The notes beneath the pieces were generated by a model. The model was not told where the DNA came from. It made no database searches and saw only the letters and a program-made list of their open reading frames with translations. The translations under genes and the position numbers were made by a program. DNA of 64,000 nt from assembly GCF_035762905.1 (NCBI RefSeq), contig NZ_DASUCC010000159.1, positions 11,538 to 75,537 on the forward strand, given 5' to 3'. Of the stretch, positions 8,466-17,114 are shown piece after piece (position 1 is the first letter of the stretch; every line of letters begins with the position of its first letter). Source of the stretch: DASYTH01 sp035762905. GTDB lineage: Bacteria > Actinomycetota > Actinomycetes > Mycobacteriales > Pseudonocardiaceae.

Positions 8466-11400
8466 TCAGAGTCCGCCGAGGCCTGGCGACCCGGCCGGAA
8501 GCACCCGGAAGATGCCCCACGCACCGGCTTCGGCGAAGGCCTGGCGCATGTCGCCGTACAGGTAGTCGCCGGTCGCCCGGGTGGTGCCACCGGCACCGCC
8601 GACCAACTCGATCTCGCCGGTCTCACCCGCCGTGAACGCCCGGGTGGGCAGCAACTGCGAGCGCCGGTCGCTTCCGCCGTTCCACATGTTCGGGTCCTGC
8701 GGGAAGATGTGCCCGCCGACGGAGAACATGTGGAAGCTGTCGGAAGCGCCGATGCTCAGCCGCATCACGATCGGATCGCCGGCGTTCGCCCGGAAGATCG
8801 GCGTTGCCGGGTCACCGAACTGGGTCGAGCTGAACGCGAACTCCCAGGCGGGGTCCGGGTTCGGTGGCGACGTCGTCAACCCCAGGCGCGTCGTCAACGG
8901 CGCGCTGGAGTAGTTGATGTTGGTGAACACCGGCGCGGTGGCCAGCGGGAACGTGTTGAATATCGGGAAGTCCGTGGGCTTACCAGCCCCAGCAACCACG
9001 TCGTGGTACTCGTGGATACTTCGGGTGAAGTGCTGGGCGTTGGTGCTGAGGCTCACGTTGAACTCGCGGAAGTTCCCACTCGACGCCCGGATGATCGCCT
9101 GGCTGGCGGTCCTCGTCGCGCCGAGTTGGGCACCCGTGGCACTGTCGAACCACGTCGCACCCCGGGGTTCCACGATCACCTGGCCGTAGCCGCCGTGCCG
9201 CATGGACGCCGTGCTGCCCAGGTTCTGGAACACCGATGTACCGAGCTGCCGGTCGGCCATGAACCGCAGCGTGATCGTCTGACCCGCGGCCACCGAGGTG
9301 TCGGGGTTGAGCCCGACCGCGGTGCCCGCCGAGGTCTGCGGGTTGTACAACAACTTCCCGAGATCGAACCCGGCTCTGGTACCTCCGTACAGCGTGCCGG
9401 CCGCGATCTGGTTCCGCAGGGTCACCTGTAGGCAGTCGCCCTGGTTCACCCGCAGCACCAACGGTTCGGCCCGTTTCGTGCCGGCTCTGATGGCAGCCAT
9501 GTCGGACGTCAACGAGTACATGATGCCGTTGGTATCGGCCTGGGGGGCCGTCGGCAGTGTCTGGTTGAAGACCGACACGTCGTAGCTGCGCGTCGGAGCC
9601 GTGCTCGGGCACGGGTTCGCCGACGACGTGACGTTGCTCGACGACGGAGCCGGCGGGTTCGGGCCGGGTGTCGTCTGCGTGTCACCGGTGGCCGGGGTCA
9701 ACAGCGGGAAGCCGGTCCCGCTCGGCGGTGCGGTCCGGTCCGGCAGCGGCTGCAGGTCCGATCGCCGCCGGTCGTGCACCCTGAAGATGCCCCACCCCCC
9801 GGATTCGAAGGCGAAGTTGCGGGTGCTGTAGTACAGGTAGTCGCCGGCCATGCGTGCCGGACCACCCGCACCTCCGTCCAGGACGTAGTCGAACCGTTCC
9901 GATATGCCGGTGGTCGCGGCGTCGACCAGTTCACCATCGTTGTTGAACCGCTCTCTGGCGAACCGGTGACCCTGGAACCGCAGCGCTTCGATCCGCTCAC
10001 CGAGCCCGATCGTACGGATCACCACCGGATCACCGGCGTACGCCCGGAACAGCGGCGTTCGCGGATCCCCGTACTTGACCGAGGAGAACACGTACGGGTC
10101 GACCGCGGTCACCGTCGCGGTCACCGTGTTCGCGGCCGTCGGATCGTTGACCCGGCTGGTCGCGTTGCGGCACAGCTGCGCGCCGCTGAACTCCTGTCTC
10201 TGCATGGTGTTCGTGCCCGGCGGTGTTCGTTCGCCGATCGGCTCCGCTCTCAGGTTGATCGAGGCTTCCTCGCATTCCTGCCCGGCGTTGCGGGTTATGC
10301 GGCCGAGGTCGGTTCTGTTCAGCTCTGCTCTACCGCGGCGACCGTTGTGCAGGAAGACCATGAACTCCCGGAACGCGCCGCGCACCCCCCCACCGACGGT
10401 GTTGGTGGTTCGGATGTCGACGATGGTGCCGCTGCGGACCTCGGCACCGGTCTGCGGGTTGTGGTACGTCGAGCCGCGCGGCTCGATGATGTGCGCCGCG
10501 AACAGACCGTGCGCCCACGACTGGATGCCGTTGACGTGGTCATGCCAGAACACCGTTCCACTGTCCACATCGGAGTACCAGCGGGACTGTACGAACTCGA
10601 CGGACACCGGCTCGCCCGCCGCGTGGGTGGAACCGAGCCCACGGTCGAGGGTGAGTGTGGTGCCGTTGATCGCCGTGATCCTGCGGATCTCGATGTTCGC
10701 CCGCCCGCTGCCGACGGCGATGAAGATGCCCGTCCGCAGGTTGGTGACGTTGGTGACCGCGACCTGGGTCGCGTTGGCCGCCGTCGCCGTGGTGATGGTG
10801 CGGGCCTCCAACTGGTTGGGGTACACCGACTGCTCGTAGGAGAAGCCGGTGATCACGCCGTCCGAGCTCTGTGGGTCGAACTGCACGAAGTGCGTGTGCA
10901 TGTTCACCTTGGGCTGCCGGACCGGATCCATCTCACTGGTGAGGGTGAGCGCGACGCAGTCCCCGGTGTTGGACCGGATCGTCAGCGGATCCGGCGCCTT
11001 CACACCGTTTCTGGCGTCGTCGAGCACCCGCTGCTTTTCCTCGTTGAGGACGAACACCGTGCCGTTGGCATCGGTCTCCCGGTGGGTCATCCTGATCGGA
11101 ACGCTGATCCCGGTGACGTTGTAGGTCTTCACCGGGGCGCCGGCCGGACACAGGCCGTCGGGTCTGGTCGACGACGTGGTGTCGCCCAGCCAGGCGGTGC
11201 CGGTGTGCCCCGCTCCGGAGAACGGTGGTCGCATGCCGAGATGGGGTCTCAGCATCGGCCAGGCCGGCCTCCCGTTGTTCGGGTTGAACTGGATTTCCGG
11301 TCTCGCGCCGGGTGTCGGCGACTGGTAGTTCGGCCAGACCTGCGTCGTCTCCGGCTCGCCCTGGTACACGTTGCCGGTCCGCTGCCAGTCCCACACCGTC

Positions 11401-13712
11401 GCGTCGTTGTTGTTGAGCCGAACGCCGCGCGGCGGGATCTGGCGCTCGACCAGATCGGACAGCAGCACCTGGCTGCTCGACGGGGTACCAGACGCGATGA
11501 CGGTTCTACCCTCGATGGTCCGGCCGACCAGGCCCTGCGAGTTGACCGCGGTCGGCGGTGCCGATCTGCCGGGGATCACCGCCAGGTTGGACTGTCTGGT
11601 GTCGAACACCCGCCAGAACGACCACATGCCCGAGATGTAGTGGTGGGCGATGTGGCAGTGCCACAGGAAGTCGCCCGCCGCCTGCTGGCAGCCGCCGGCT
11701 CCGCACTCGATCCTGGCGTCGTAGCTCTCGCCCGGGCCGAGGGTCTGCGAGTCCAGCATCACCGACGAGGCGTTGTTCGGCGGGTTCTTCTGTAGGCCAC
11801 CGGCGAAGTTGTTGGCCACCGCGTTGGGGTTCAACGGCCAACGGTCTCCACCGCCGTGCAGGTGGTGCACGTGCAGCGTCGACGCACCGGCGTGCATGAG
11901 CCGCATCTTGGTCGGCTCACCGAGGTACGACCGCGGCATCGGGGTCGCCGGGTCGCCGTTGGTGTACGAGCCGTAGGCATGCGACTCGGCCGCGTCGATC
12001 GAGGCCTGGTCCTGCAGCCCGCGGCTCGCCTGCAGCAGCAGCCGGCGGAAGTGCGACTCACTGCGGTAGTTGAGCGCCCGGGTGCCCGGCCGGTAGCTCT
12101 CGGTACCGGCGCCGCAGCTGCCCACCGGACTCTCGTCCGACATGGGGAACGGGTCACCGACCCCGAAAGTGTCGCTCGCTATGGGGCAGCCCGGAAGCAC
12201 GCCGCCAGACTCCCGCGGCGGCAGCCGCAGGCTGGTCATCTCGTTGCCGATCTCGTGGTACATGATCGCGAACTCGCGGAACGCCGTGCCGCTGCCCGGC
12301 CGGATGATGGCCGAGAAGCTGTTGAACGTCCGGTCGTTCGTCCGGTCCGCACCGGTGTCCGGGTCGAGGAAGGTCGACCCGGCCGGCTCGGCGATGATCG
12401 CCCCGAACAGGCCGTGCAGGGTCAGCTCCGTGGAGTCGCCGCCGCTGCGGAACACCCTGGCCCCCTCGCCCATCAGCGGGTCGAGGAAGAACCGGTAGGT
12501 GTGCGAACCGCCCGGTGGCACCATCACGTTGGTCGGGTTGTTGCCGACCGCCTGCCCGCCGTCACCGGCCGCGGCGTCGAAGGCCACACCGGCGACGTCG
12601 ATCGAGACCGACGGCACCCCACCGGGTTGGGTCACCACAGGGTTCCCGGTGATGCCGGGGCCCCAGCGTGGTGGCTGGGTGAGCTGGTTCTCGAGCGAGA
12701 TCTGCACGCACTCGCCCACCCGGGCCCGCAGGATCAGCGGCTGGATCGGGTCCTGGCCGAGGCCGGTGGACACCTTCGCGCCGCTGCCGTCCGAGCCGAC
12801 CGCCGCGTTCGCCCGCAGCGCGGCCTCCTGCGCCCGAACCTCGGGGAGCTTTTCCCGTTGCACGTACATGAAGCCCCACGGGTCGTGGTCGCCGAACCGG
12901 TTCACCGTGATGTCGACGTTGATCGCCACCACGTTGAACGAACGAACCGGCACGGTGCCGCAGCCACCGACATGGGCGGCCGGGGCCACCTCGTCCGGTG
13001 GGGCGGCCGAGGCGGTGCCGACCGACACCGGCGCGAGGAAGGTTCCCGCGACCAGCAACGGAACCGCCAGGAAGGCCGTCGCCAGGTATACCGGCCGACG
13101 CCGCCCCTCGCGCGGCGCCGGCACGTATGCCTGAGTGGGCCGACCAACGATCGCCAGCACGGCCAGGCCCACGAGGAGCACCACCGGCTGTGCCGCGGCC
13201 GCGTTCGCCAAACCGTGCGAGGCGAGCCCGGCCAGGTCGAGCGCGACCGCGTGGTGGGCGGCATGCGCCTCGCCCCCGGCCACGCCTACCCACTGATGCA
13301 GCGGTGTGAGCACCGCGGCCAACGGCGCGAACAGCGGGACGAAGAACAGCGCAAGCAGCGCCGCCGTGGACAGCGGCGCGGCCCAGCCCGCGGTCAGGCC
13401 GAGCTTCGCCGCGCTCCGCGCGGCCAGCCAGACCGCGGCCGCCACCAGCGGGACGGTCAGCGTGAAGTCCAGCAGCACGCCCAGCAGGTGAGCGGATTGC
13501 ACGCCGCCGGACAGCATCGCACCGCCATGCCGGGACAGCGTCACCAGCAGCGCGACCATCAGCGTGAGAACGACGCCGCCCTCCTGCCCCGAGGGGGAGA
13601 AGGACGGCGTGTCGGGATCGACGTCGCGGGGCAACGCCGGATGGCGGCCGGGTCTCCGGCCGCTTAGGTGAGGCATAGCACCCCTAGGGGCACTATGGTC
13701 GGACGAATTCAT
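8466..13712 (-). CDS. Giant membrane-anchored multicopper-oxidase-like protein
   Basis: A protein of 1748 residues. About the first 240 residues are hydrophobic and predict several membrane helices. Then come three cupredoxin-type units: unit 1 (about 260-740) has LHVHHLHGG near residue 615 and the type 1 copper motif HCHIAHHYISGMW near 687; unit 2 (about 830-1330) has MHTHF near 940 and FWHDHVNG near 1060; unit 3 (about 1370-1748) keeps the fold and an FHMF motif but no HCH triplet. A trinuclear cluster could form from units 1 and 2. Size and layout recall large Mn-oxidising multicopper oxidases, but the substrate is unknown. ATG 13712 follows AAAGGGGA. It lies downstream of the Met/His-rich gene and upstream of ycnI. 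Confidence 0.85.
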   Translation of the reverse strand: MNSSDHSAPRGAMPHLSGRRPGRHPALPRDVDPDTPSFSPSGQEGGVVLTLMVALLVTLSRHGGAMLSGGVQSAHLLGVLLDFTLTVPLVAAAVWLAARSAAKLGLTAGWAAPLSTAALLALFFVPLFAPLAAVLTPLHQWVGVAGGEAHAAHHAVALDLAGLASHGLANAAAAQPVVLLVGLAVLAIVGRPTQAYVPAPREGRRRPVYLATAFLAVPLLVAGTFLAPVSVGTASAAPPDEVAPAAHVGGCGTVPVRSFNVVAINVDITVNRFGDHDPWGFMYVQREKLPEVRAQEAALRANAAVGSDGSGAKVSTGLGQDPIQPLILRARVGECVQISLENQLTQPPRWGPGITGNPVVTQPGGVPSVSIDVAGVAFDAAAGDGGQAVGNNPTNVMVPPGGSHTYRFFLDPLMGEGARVFRSGGDSTELTLHGLFGAIIAEPAGSTFLDPDTGADRTNDRTFNSFSAIIRPGSGTAFREFAIMYHEIGNEMTSLRLPPRESGGVLPGCPIASDTFGVGDPFPMSDESPVGSCGAGTESYRPGTRALNYRSESHFRRLLLQASRGLQDQASIDAAESHAYGSYTNGDPATPMPRSYLGEPTKMRLMHAGASTLHVHHLHGGGDRWPLNPNAVANNFAGGLQKNPPNNASSVMLDSQTLGPGESYDARIECGAGGCQQAAGDFLWHCHIAHHYISGMWSFWRVFDTRQSNLAVIPGRSAPPTAVNSQGLVGRTIEGRTVIASGTPSSSQVLLSDLVERQIPPRGVRLNNNDATVWDWQRTGNVYQGEPETTQVWPNYQSPTPGARPEIQFNPNNGRPAWPMLRPHLGMRPPFSGAGHTGTAWLGDTTSSTRPDGLCPAGAPVKTYNVTGISVPIRMTHRETDANGTVFVLNEEKQRVLDDARNGVKAPDPLTIRSNTGDCVALTLTSEMDPVRQPKVNMHTHFVQFDPQSSDGVITGFSYEQSVYPNQLEARTITTATAANATQVAVTNVTNLRTGIFIAVGSGRANIEIRRITAINGTTLTLDRGLGSTHAAGEPVSVEFVQSRWYSDVDSGTVFWHDHVNGIQSWAHGLFAAHIIEPRGSTYHNPQTGAEVRSGTIVDIRTTNTVGGGVRGAFREFMVFLHNGRRGRAELNRTDLGRITRNAGQECEEASINLRAEPIGERTPPGTNTMQRQEFSGAQLCRNATSRVNDPTAANTVTATVTAVDPYVFSSVKYGDPRTPLFRAYAGDPVVIRTIGLGERIEALRFQGHRFARERFNNDGELVDAATTGISERFDYVLDGGAGGPARMAGDYLYYSTRNFAFESGGWGIFRVHDRRRSDLQPLPDRTAPPSGTGFPLLTPATGDTQTTPGPNPPAPSSSNVTSSANPCPSTAPTRSYDVSVFNQTLPTAPQADTNGIMYSLTSDMAAIRAGTKRAEPLVLRVNQGDCLQVTLRNQIAAGTLYGGTRAGFDLGKLLYNPQTSAGTAVGLNPDTSVAAGQTITLRFMADRQLGTSVFQNLGSTASMRHGGYGQVIVEPRGATWFDSATGAQLGATRTASQAIIRASSGNFREFNVSLSTNAQHFTRSIHEYHDVVAGAGKPTDFPIFNTFPLATAPVFTNINYSSAPLTTRLGLTTSPPNPDPAWEFAFSSTQFGDPATPIFRANAGDPIVMRLSIGASDSFHMFSVGGHIFPQDPNMWNGGSDRRSQLLPTRAFTAGETGEIELVGGAGGTTRATGDYLYGDMRQAFAEAGAWGIFRVLPAGSPGLGGL

Positions 13713-13780
13713 CAATTTTCCCCTTTCCCATCTACCGGCGGCGTGAAGTTAACGCCGCCGGCGACGAAATTGTGGCAGGA

Positions 13781-13797
13781 TACCCCTAGGGGATATA
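13781..13797. promoter_or_regulatory. Palindrome ahead of the multicopper oxidase gene
   Basis: ATACCCCTAGGGGATAT contains a perfect 10-base palindrome and lies 70-85 bases before the oxidase start, within the 87-base gap after the upstream gene. A second CCCCTAGGGG occurs at the very start of the oxidase coding sequence (about 13681-13690). The form resembles operators of CsoR-type copper repressors. The core CCTAGG is also the half-site repeated through the biosynthetic cluster. Confidence 0.45.
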
Positions 13798-13799
13798 GG

Positions 13800-14363
13800 T
13801 CATTGGCCATGCGAATGGCCGTGGCCGCCACTCGCTGTATCCATCGGCAGCGCCAGTCGGGTGATTTTGTCGCCGCGCTTCCATTCGATCCATGCCGATT
13901 CGGCCAGATCGGCCGGCGGGAGGTCGAAGAAGAGGATGCCTTTTACGGCGTTGCCGGCCGGCAACCTGGGCAGTTCACTGAACGTGTCCGTCTGGGCCGG
14001 GATCGACCTGCCGTCCTTGCCTGCGCGGAGCGTGAACTCCTCGGCCGGACGCATCGGCCGGGTGCCCGAACTCGTGTTGGTCACCGTGACCTGCACGGCT
14101 AGGCGCTGGTCATCGCCCTCCGGCATGCCGGGCATCATGCCCGCCGGCATCTGGTAACCCGGTGTGGTGCCTGACATGTCGTGGTCCATCTCGGTCCACG
14201 TGGCGGTCTCCACCTGCGTGGTCAGACTGTCCATAGTGGCCACCGGACCGGCCTCGACCATCGGCTCGGAGTTCGGTGCGGCGAACAGCTGCACGCCGCC
14301 GACCACCGCCAATGCCAATGCGGCCAGTACGACGAGCACGATCCTGGTGCGCGGCGAGCACAT
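13800..14363 (-). CDS. Met/His-rich membrane-anchored extracytoplasmic protein
   Basis: About 187 residues. ATG 14363 is preceded by GAGGTG. One N-terminal membrane segment (residues 7-27) is followed by a segment rich in Met, His and Asp (MDHDMSG, then MPAGMMPGMPEGD) that looks like a copper-binding stretch. A beta-rich domain follows (VQVTVTNTSSGTRPMRP ... WIEWKRGD), resembling DUF4352-type domains, and the C-terminus is GGHGHSHGQ. It precedes the multicopper oxidase gene on the same strand, 87 bases away, so a copper chaperone or accessory role is plausible. A decayed copy of this gene lies at 30455-30607. Confidence 0.7.
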   Translation of the reverse strand: MCSPRTRIVLVVLAALALAVVGGVQLFAAPNSEPMVEAGPVATMDSLTTQVETATWTEMDHDMSGTTPGYQMPAGMMPGMPEGDDQRLAVQVTVTNTSSGTRPMRPAEEFTLRAGKDGRSIPAQTDTFSELPRLPAGNAVKGILFFDLPPADLAESAWIEWKRGDKITRLALPMDTASGGHGHSHGQ

Positions 14364-14527
14364 CTGAAACACACCTCGATATCCGGCAACTGGTGACCAC
14401 ACAGGAATGAATGCCGGCCACCGAACGGGGCGAGTAACGTGGGGCCTGTCGGGGAATATTTTGTAACGGGGGCGGGGTTCTTCGAGAATAGTTGACGTCG
14501 GGGTTTCGGCTGGAATAGCCAGAATCA

Positions 14528-14558
14528 CTTAGGGATCCCGAGCACTACCTAGTATAAT
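14528..14558. promoter_or_regulatory. MFS exporter 1 promoter with paired CTTAG/CCTAG half-sites
   Basis: A TATAAT hexamer at 14553-14558 is preceded by half-sites CTTAG (14528) and CCTAG (14548), 20 bases apart. The distal half-site overlaps where a -35 element would fall, which suggests an activator-dependent promoter. The 240-base intergenic region is divergent: the Met/His-rich gene reads left and the exporter reads right. Confidence 0.5.
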
Positions 14559-14604
14559 CCGCCTGGCGCGATGGGATGGGATGGGTGGGATGGGATTTAG
14601 CATT

Positions 14605-15828
14605 ATGGCTCGGGATCCTTCGACCAAGCTGCCGAGAGACGTCTACATCGCCGCCGTCGCCAGGGGAATGTCCACGCTCGGCACCGTGGTCACGGTCACC
14701 GCCCTGCTGCTTGACCTGCACGAGCGTGGCGCGGGCTCGGGGGTCGTCGCCGGCGTCCTGTTCGCCGGCACGCTGCCGATCGTGCTGCTCGCTCCGGTCA
14801 TCGGCTTACTGACCGACCGCTACGACAGCCGCGCAATGATCATCATCACCGGCGTGTGGCAGTCCGCCACCTGCGTGCTGATCGCGTTCGTCACTCATCC
14901 GCTCGCGGTGCTGTCGCTGGTCGCGCTGAACGCCTTCGGCGCCGCGGTGGCCCAACCCGTGATCGGCGCGCTGATCAAGGCGATGGTCTCCGACGATCGG
15001 CTGGCCGCGGCGAACAGCGTCCAGAACGGCGGGCACATCCTCGCCCTCCTCGGCGGTCCGGCCATTGGCAGCCTGCTCACCGGGCTCACCGGCGGGGCCC
15101 GGATTCCCCTGCTGCTTGCCGCGGCCGCGTTCCTCGCGATCAGCGTCACCGGGCTGCTGATCCGCACCCGCCGCCGGCCGGACAACAGAGATGGCAAGCT
15201 GCGCCTGCGGGACGGGATCACCGTGCTGTTCGCCGACCGCGCCCTCGCGGCATCGGTCATTCTGGCGATCCTGCTCGTCATCGTGGTGCACATACTCTTC
15301 GTGGCGCAGGTCTATCTGATCCGGGATACCTTCGGCGCCAGCGAGTTCGTGTTCGGACTGCTCCAGACGGTTGAGACGGTCGGGTTGCTCATCGGCGTCG
15401 TGGTGGCGAGCCGGATGACCACCGTGCGACGCATCCTGATCGCCATCCCGCTCGGGGCGGGCACGCTGTCCGCCAGCATCCTGCTCGTCGGTGTGGTCCA
15501 GTCCCTGGCGGCCACCTTCCCGCTGTACCTCTTGATCGGCGTCGGAACCAGCGTGCTCTCGGTGTCGGTCGGAACGCTGCTGCTGCTGCGCACACCGGAG
15601 GCCGCGATCGGCCGGGCGCTGGCCAGCTTCACCGCCCTGCACCGCAGTGCCGGGCTGCTCGCCTACGGCTTCGCCGGGTTGACCCTCAACCTGTTCTCCG
15701 CCGAGCTGGTATTCATACTGGCCGGTGCCGGCGCACTGCTCATGGTGCTCGCCGCCATCCCCGCGCTGCGCCGGGCCGCCGTTGCGGAGGCCCAGCCGGC
15801 CCCGCAGGAGCCGGCTGCTGACCGGTAG
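14605..15828 (+). CDS. MFS-type exporter 1
   Basis: A 12-helix major facilitator of about 407 residues, with the loop 2-3 motif GLLTDRYDSRAMIII and a second-half repeat. The start at 14605 (Met-Ala-Arg-Asp-Pro) is preferred over the in-frame ATG at 14581 because it matches the paralogue at 30654 exactly. The paralogue is closely similar along its full length. The gene is convergent with the amidinotransferase gene (15 bases apart). Inferred role: export of the cluster product or self-protection. There is no evidence for a particular substrate. Confidence 0.88.
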   Translation: MARDPSTKLPRDVYIAAVARGMSTLGTVVTVTALLLDLHERGAGSGVVAGVLFAGTLPIVLLAPVIGLLTDRYDSRAMIIITGVWQSATCVLIAFVTHPLAVLSLVALNAFGAAVAQPVIGALIKAMVSDDRLAAANSVQNGGHILALLGGPAIGSLLTGLTGGARIPLLLAAAAFLAISVTGLLIRTRRRPDNRDGKLRLRDGITVLFADRALAASVILAILLVIVVHILFVAQVYLIRDTFGASEFVFGLLQTVETVGLLIGVVVASRMTTVRRILIAIPLGAGTLSASILLVGVVQSLAATFPLYLLIGVGTSVLSVSVGTLLLLRTPEAAIGRALASFTALHRSAGLLAYGFAGLTLNLFSAELVFILAGAGALLMVLAAIPALRRAAVAEAQPAPQEPAADR

Positions 15829-15843
15829 TTCCAGGGATGAAAT

Positions 15844-16950
15844 TCAGAGGTAGCTTTCCAATCCCCCGTCGCGGCGGATGTCCAGCGTTGAACAATGAAA
15901 TGCTCCGGCGTACAGCCGTGAGTGTCGAAGCTGGGTAGGCACCGGCGTAAATCCCGCGCGCTCGAGCGCTCGAATGGTATTTACGGCATCCTTGTTGATC
16001 ATGACCCGCTCCGCGTCGATCGAGAAGACGTTCATGCTGATGCTCTTGCTGGCCAACATGACTTCTGCGTCGACCGCTGTGGCGGGCGGCTCATCGGCGA
16101 AGACGATCATGTCCCATTTCTGGAGCGCGGGCGGCATCAACTGATCGCGCTTTTCGTATATGCGCCGATGTATGAGGAAGGTGCCGGGGCGAAGGGGAAG
16201 TAGTACCCCATCAATATGGTGGTCCGTGAACCGCACCTGGTGCACCGTGAAACGCTCACCAAGGTGACGCTGCAACCAAATCGCCCCTAGAATGTGGTTC
16301 TGAGTTGAGACGTTGAACAATATGTCGGTCCCAAGCTTGAGACACTGAGCCCCGTCAAACATGATCTCGAAATTGTTCGCATCAGATTCTGGCGTGCTTT
16401 CGTTGAAATATGACCGATCGAAGGATTCCTCGAGCATCCGGGGCCTGGGCGCCACGGTCCATCGGGCCCCGCGCCTGAAGTAATCCAGGAAGAGATGCTT
16501 GACGTGGTCGTTCTCGAAGTAGCGACCGCGCATCATCGGTGAGGTTTCGATGATCTCGTCACCTATGACGAGGAATTGGTCGCGAACATTCCCGCAGGGT
16601 GTCGTCACGTTCACCCAGTCCGGTGTCTTGAACTCCTGGACAGTAGTCATCGGCAGGGGCCGCTTGACGGTGACGTCGAAGGATTCAAGCACCTTGGCGA
16701 CGCCGTCAAGATCCTCCGCACGCTCCTCTTCGATTCGCTCCGGATAGGTGCGCATGTCCTCGGCGTAAACGTTCAGCTTGTATTTCTGAAGTTTCTGTAC
16801 GCCGAGAAATATGTTGTCGTGGTAAAATGAGCGGAAGGAGAGTTCCACGTCGTCCAAGCTTTTAGGAATTGTGTAGTTCCGAAAATCGCCGACGATGACC
16901 TCTCGGAGGCGGTCCCATTCGGTAAAGGTGCTCACTGGACTGTCGGTCAT
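15844..16950 (-). CDS. Amidinotransferase (glycine/inosamine amidinotransferase family)
   Basis: A 368-residue enzyme of the GATM/StrB1/CyrA family, which transfers an amidino group from arginine to an amine through a covalent Cys intermediate. The catalytic Cys is in FHCSTLDIRRDG near the C-terminus, and the catalytic His is in DHHIDGVLLPLRPG. The substrate-binding segments FDGAQCLKLGTDILFN and GNVRDQFLVIGDEIIETSP are also typical. GGAGG lies 7 bases before the ATG. Its codon choice is visibly poorer in third-position G/C than its neighbours, which suggests later acquisition. It has its own upstream region with the cluster operator. It predicts that the pathway product carries a guanidine. 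Confidence 0.9.
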   Translation of the reverse strand: MTDSPVSTFTEWDRLREVIVGDFRNYTIPKSLDDVELSFRSFYHDNIFLGVQKLQKYKLNVYAEDMRTYPERIEEERAEDLDGVAKVLESFDVTVKRPLPMTTVQEFKTPDWVNVTTPCGNVRDQFLVIGDEIIETSPMMRGRYFENDHVKHLFLDYFRRGARWTVAPRPRMLEESFDRSYFNESTPESDANNFEIMFDGAQCLKLGTDILFNVSTQNHILGAIWLQRHLGERFTVHQVRFTDHHIDGVLLPLRPGTFLIHRRIYEKRDQLMPPALQKWDMIVFADEPPATAVDAEVMLASKSISMNVFSIDAERVMINKDAVNTIRALERAGFTPVPTQLRHSRLYAGAFHCSTLDIRRDGGLESYL

Positions 16951-17085
16951 TAAAGATCCTCCTTGAACTTGCGGCGAAATGGGACTATAGTTACGCGACT
17001 ACCCTGCCAGTGATCGTCCGTCACCCACGGACCTAACTAATAAGAATAGTTCACGGCGGGGATCCGGCCGGAATGGCCAGATTCA

Positions 17086-17109
17086 CTTAGGGAGACCACG
17101 AACACCTAG
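17086..17109. promoter_or_regulatory. Paired half-site operator upstream of the amidinotransferase
   Basis: CTTAGGG at 17086 and CCTAG at 17105, 19 bases apart. Bases 17043-17115 align with the MFS exporter 1 promoter (14484-14565) in the same plus-strand orientation, including GGAATRGCCAGA and a TAAACT in the place of TATAAT. It is therefore a copied promoter segment now sitting ahead of a minus-strand gene. Because the site is nearly palindromic it could serve either direction. Confidence 0.5.
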
Positions 17110-17114
17110 TAAAC

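Noticed and set aside
8709..13667. Several very long plus-strand frames opposite the multicopper oxidase gene.
   Set aside because: Arg/Gly/Pro/His-rich translations with no domain, typical of frames opposite GC-rich coding sequence.
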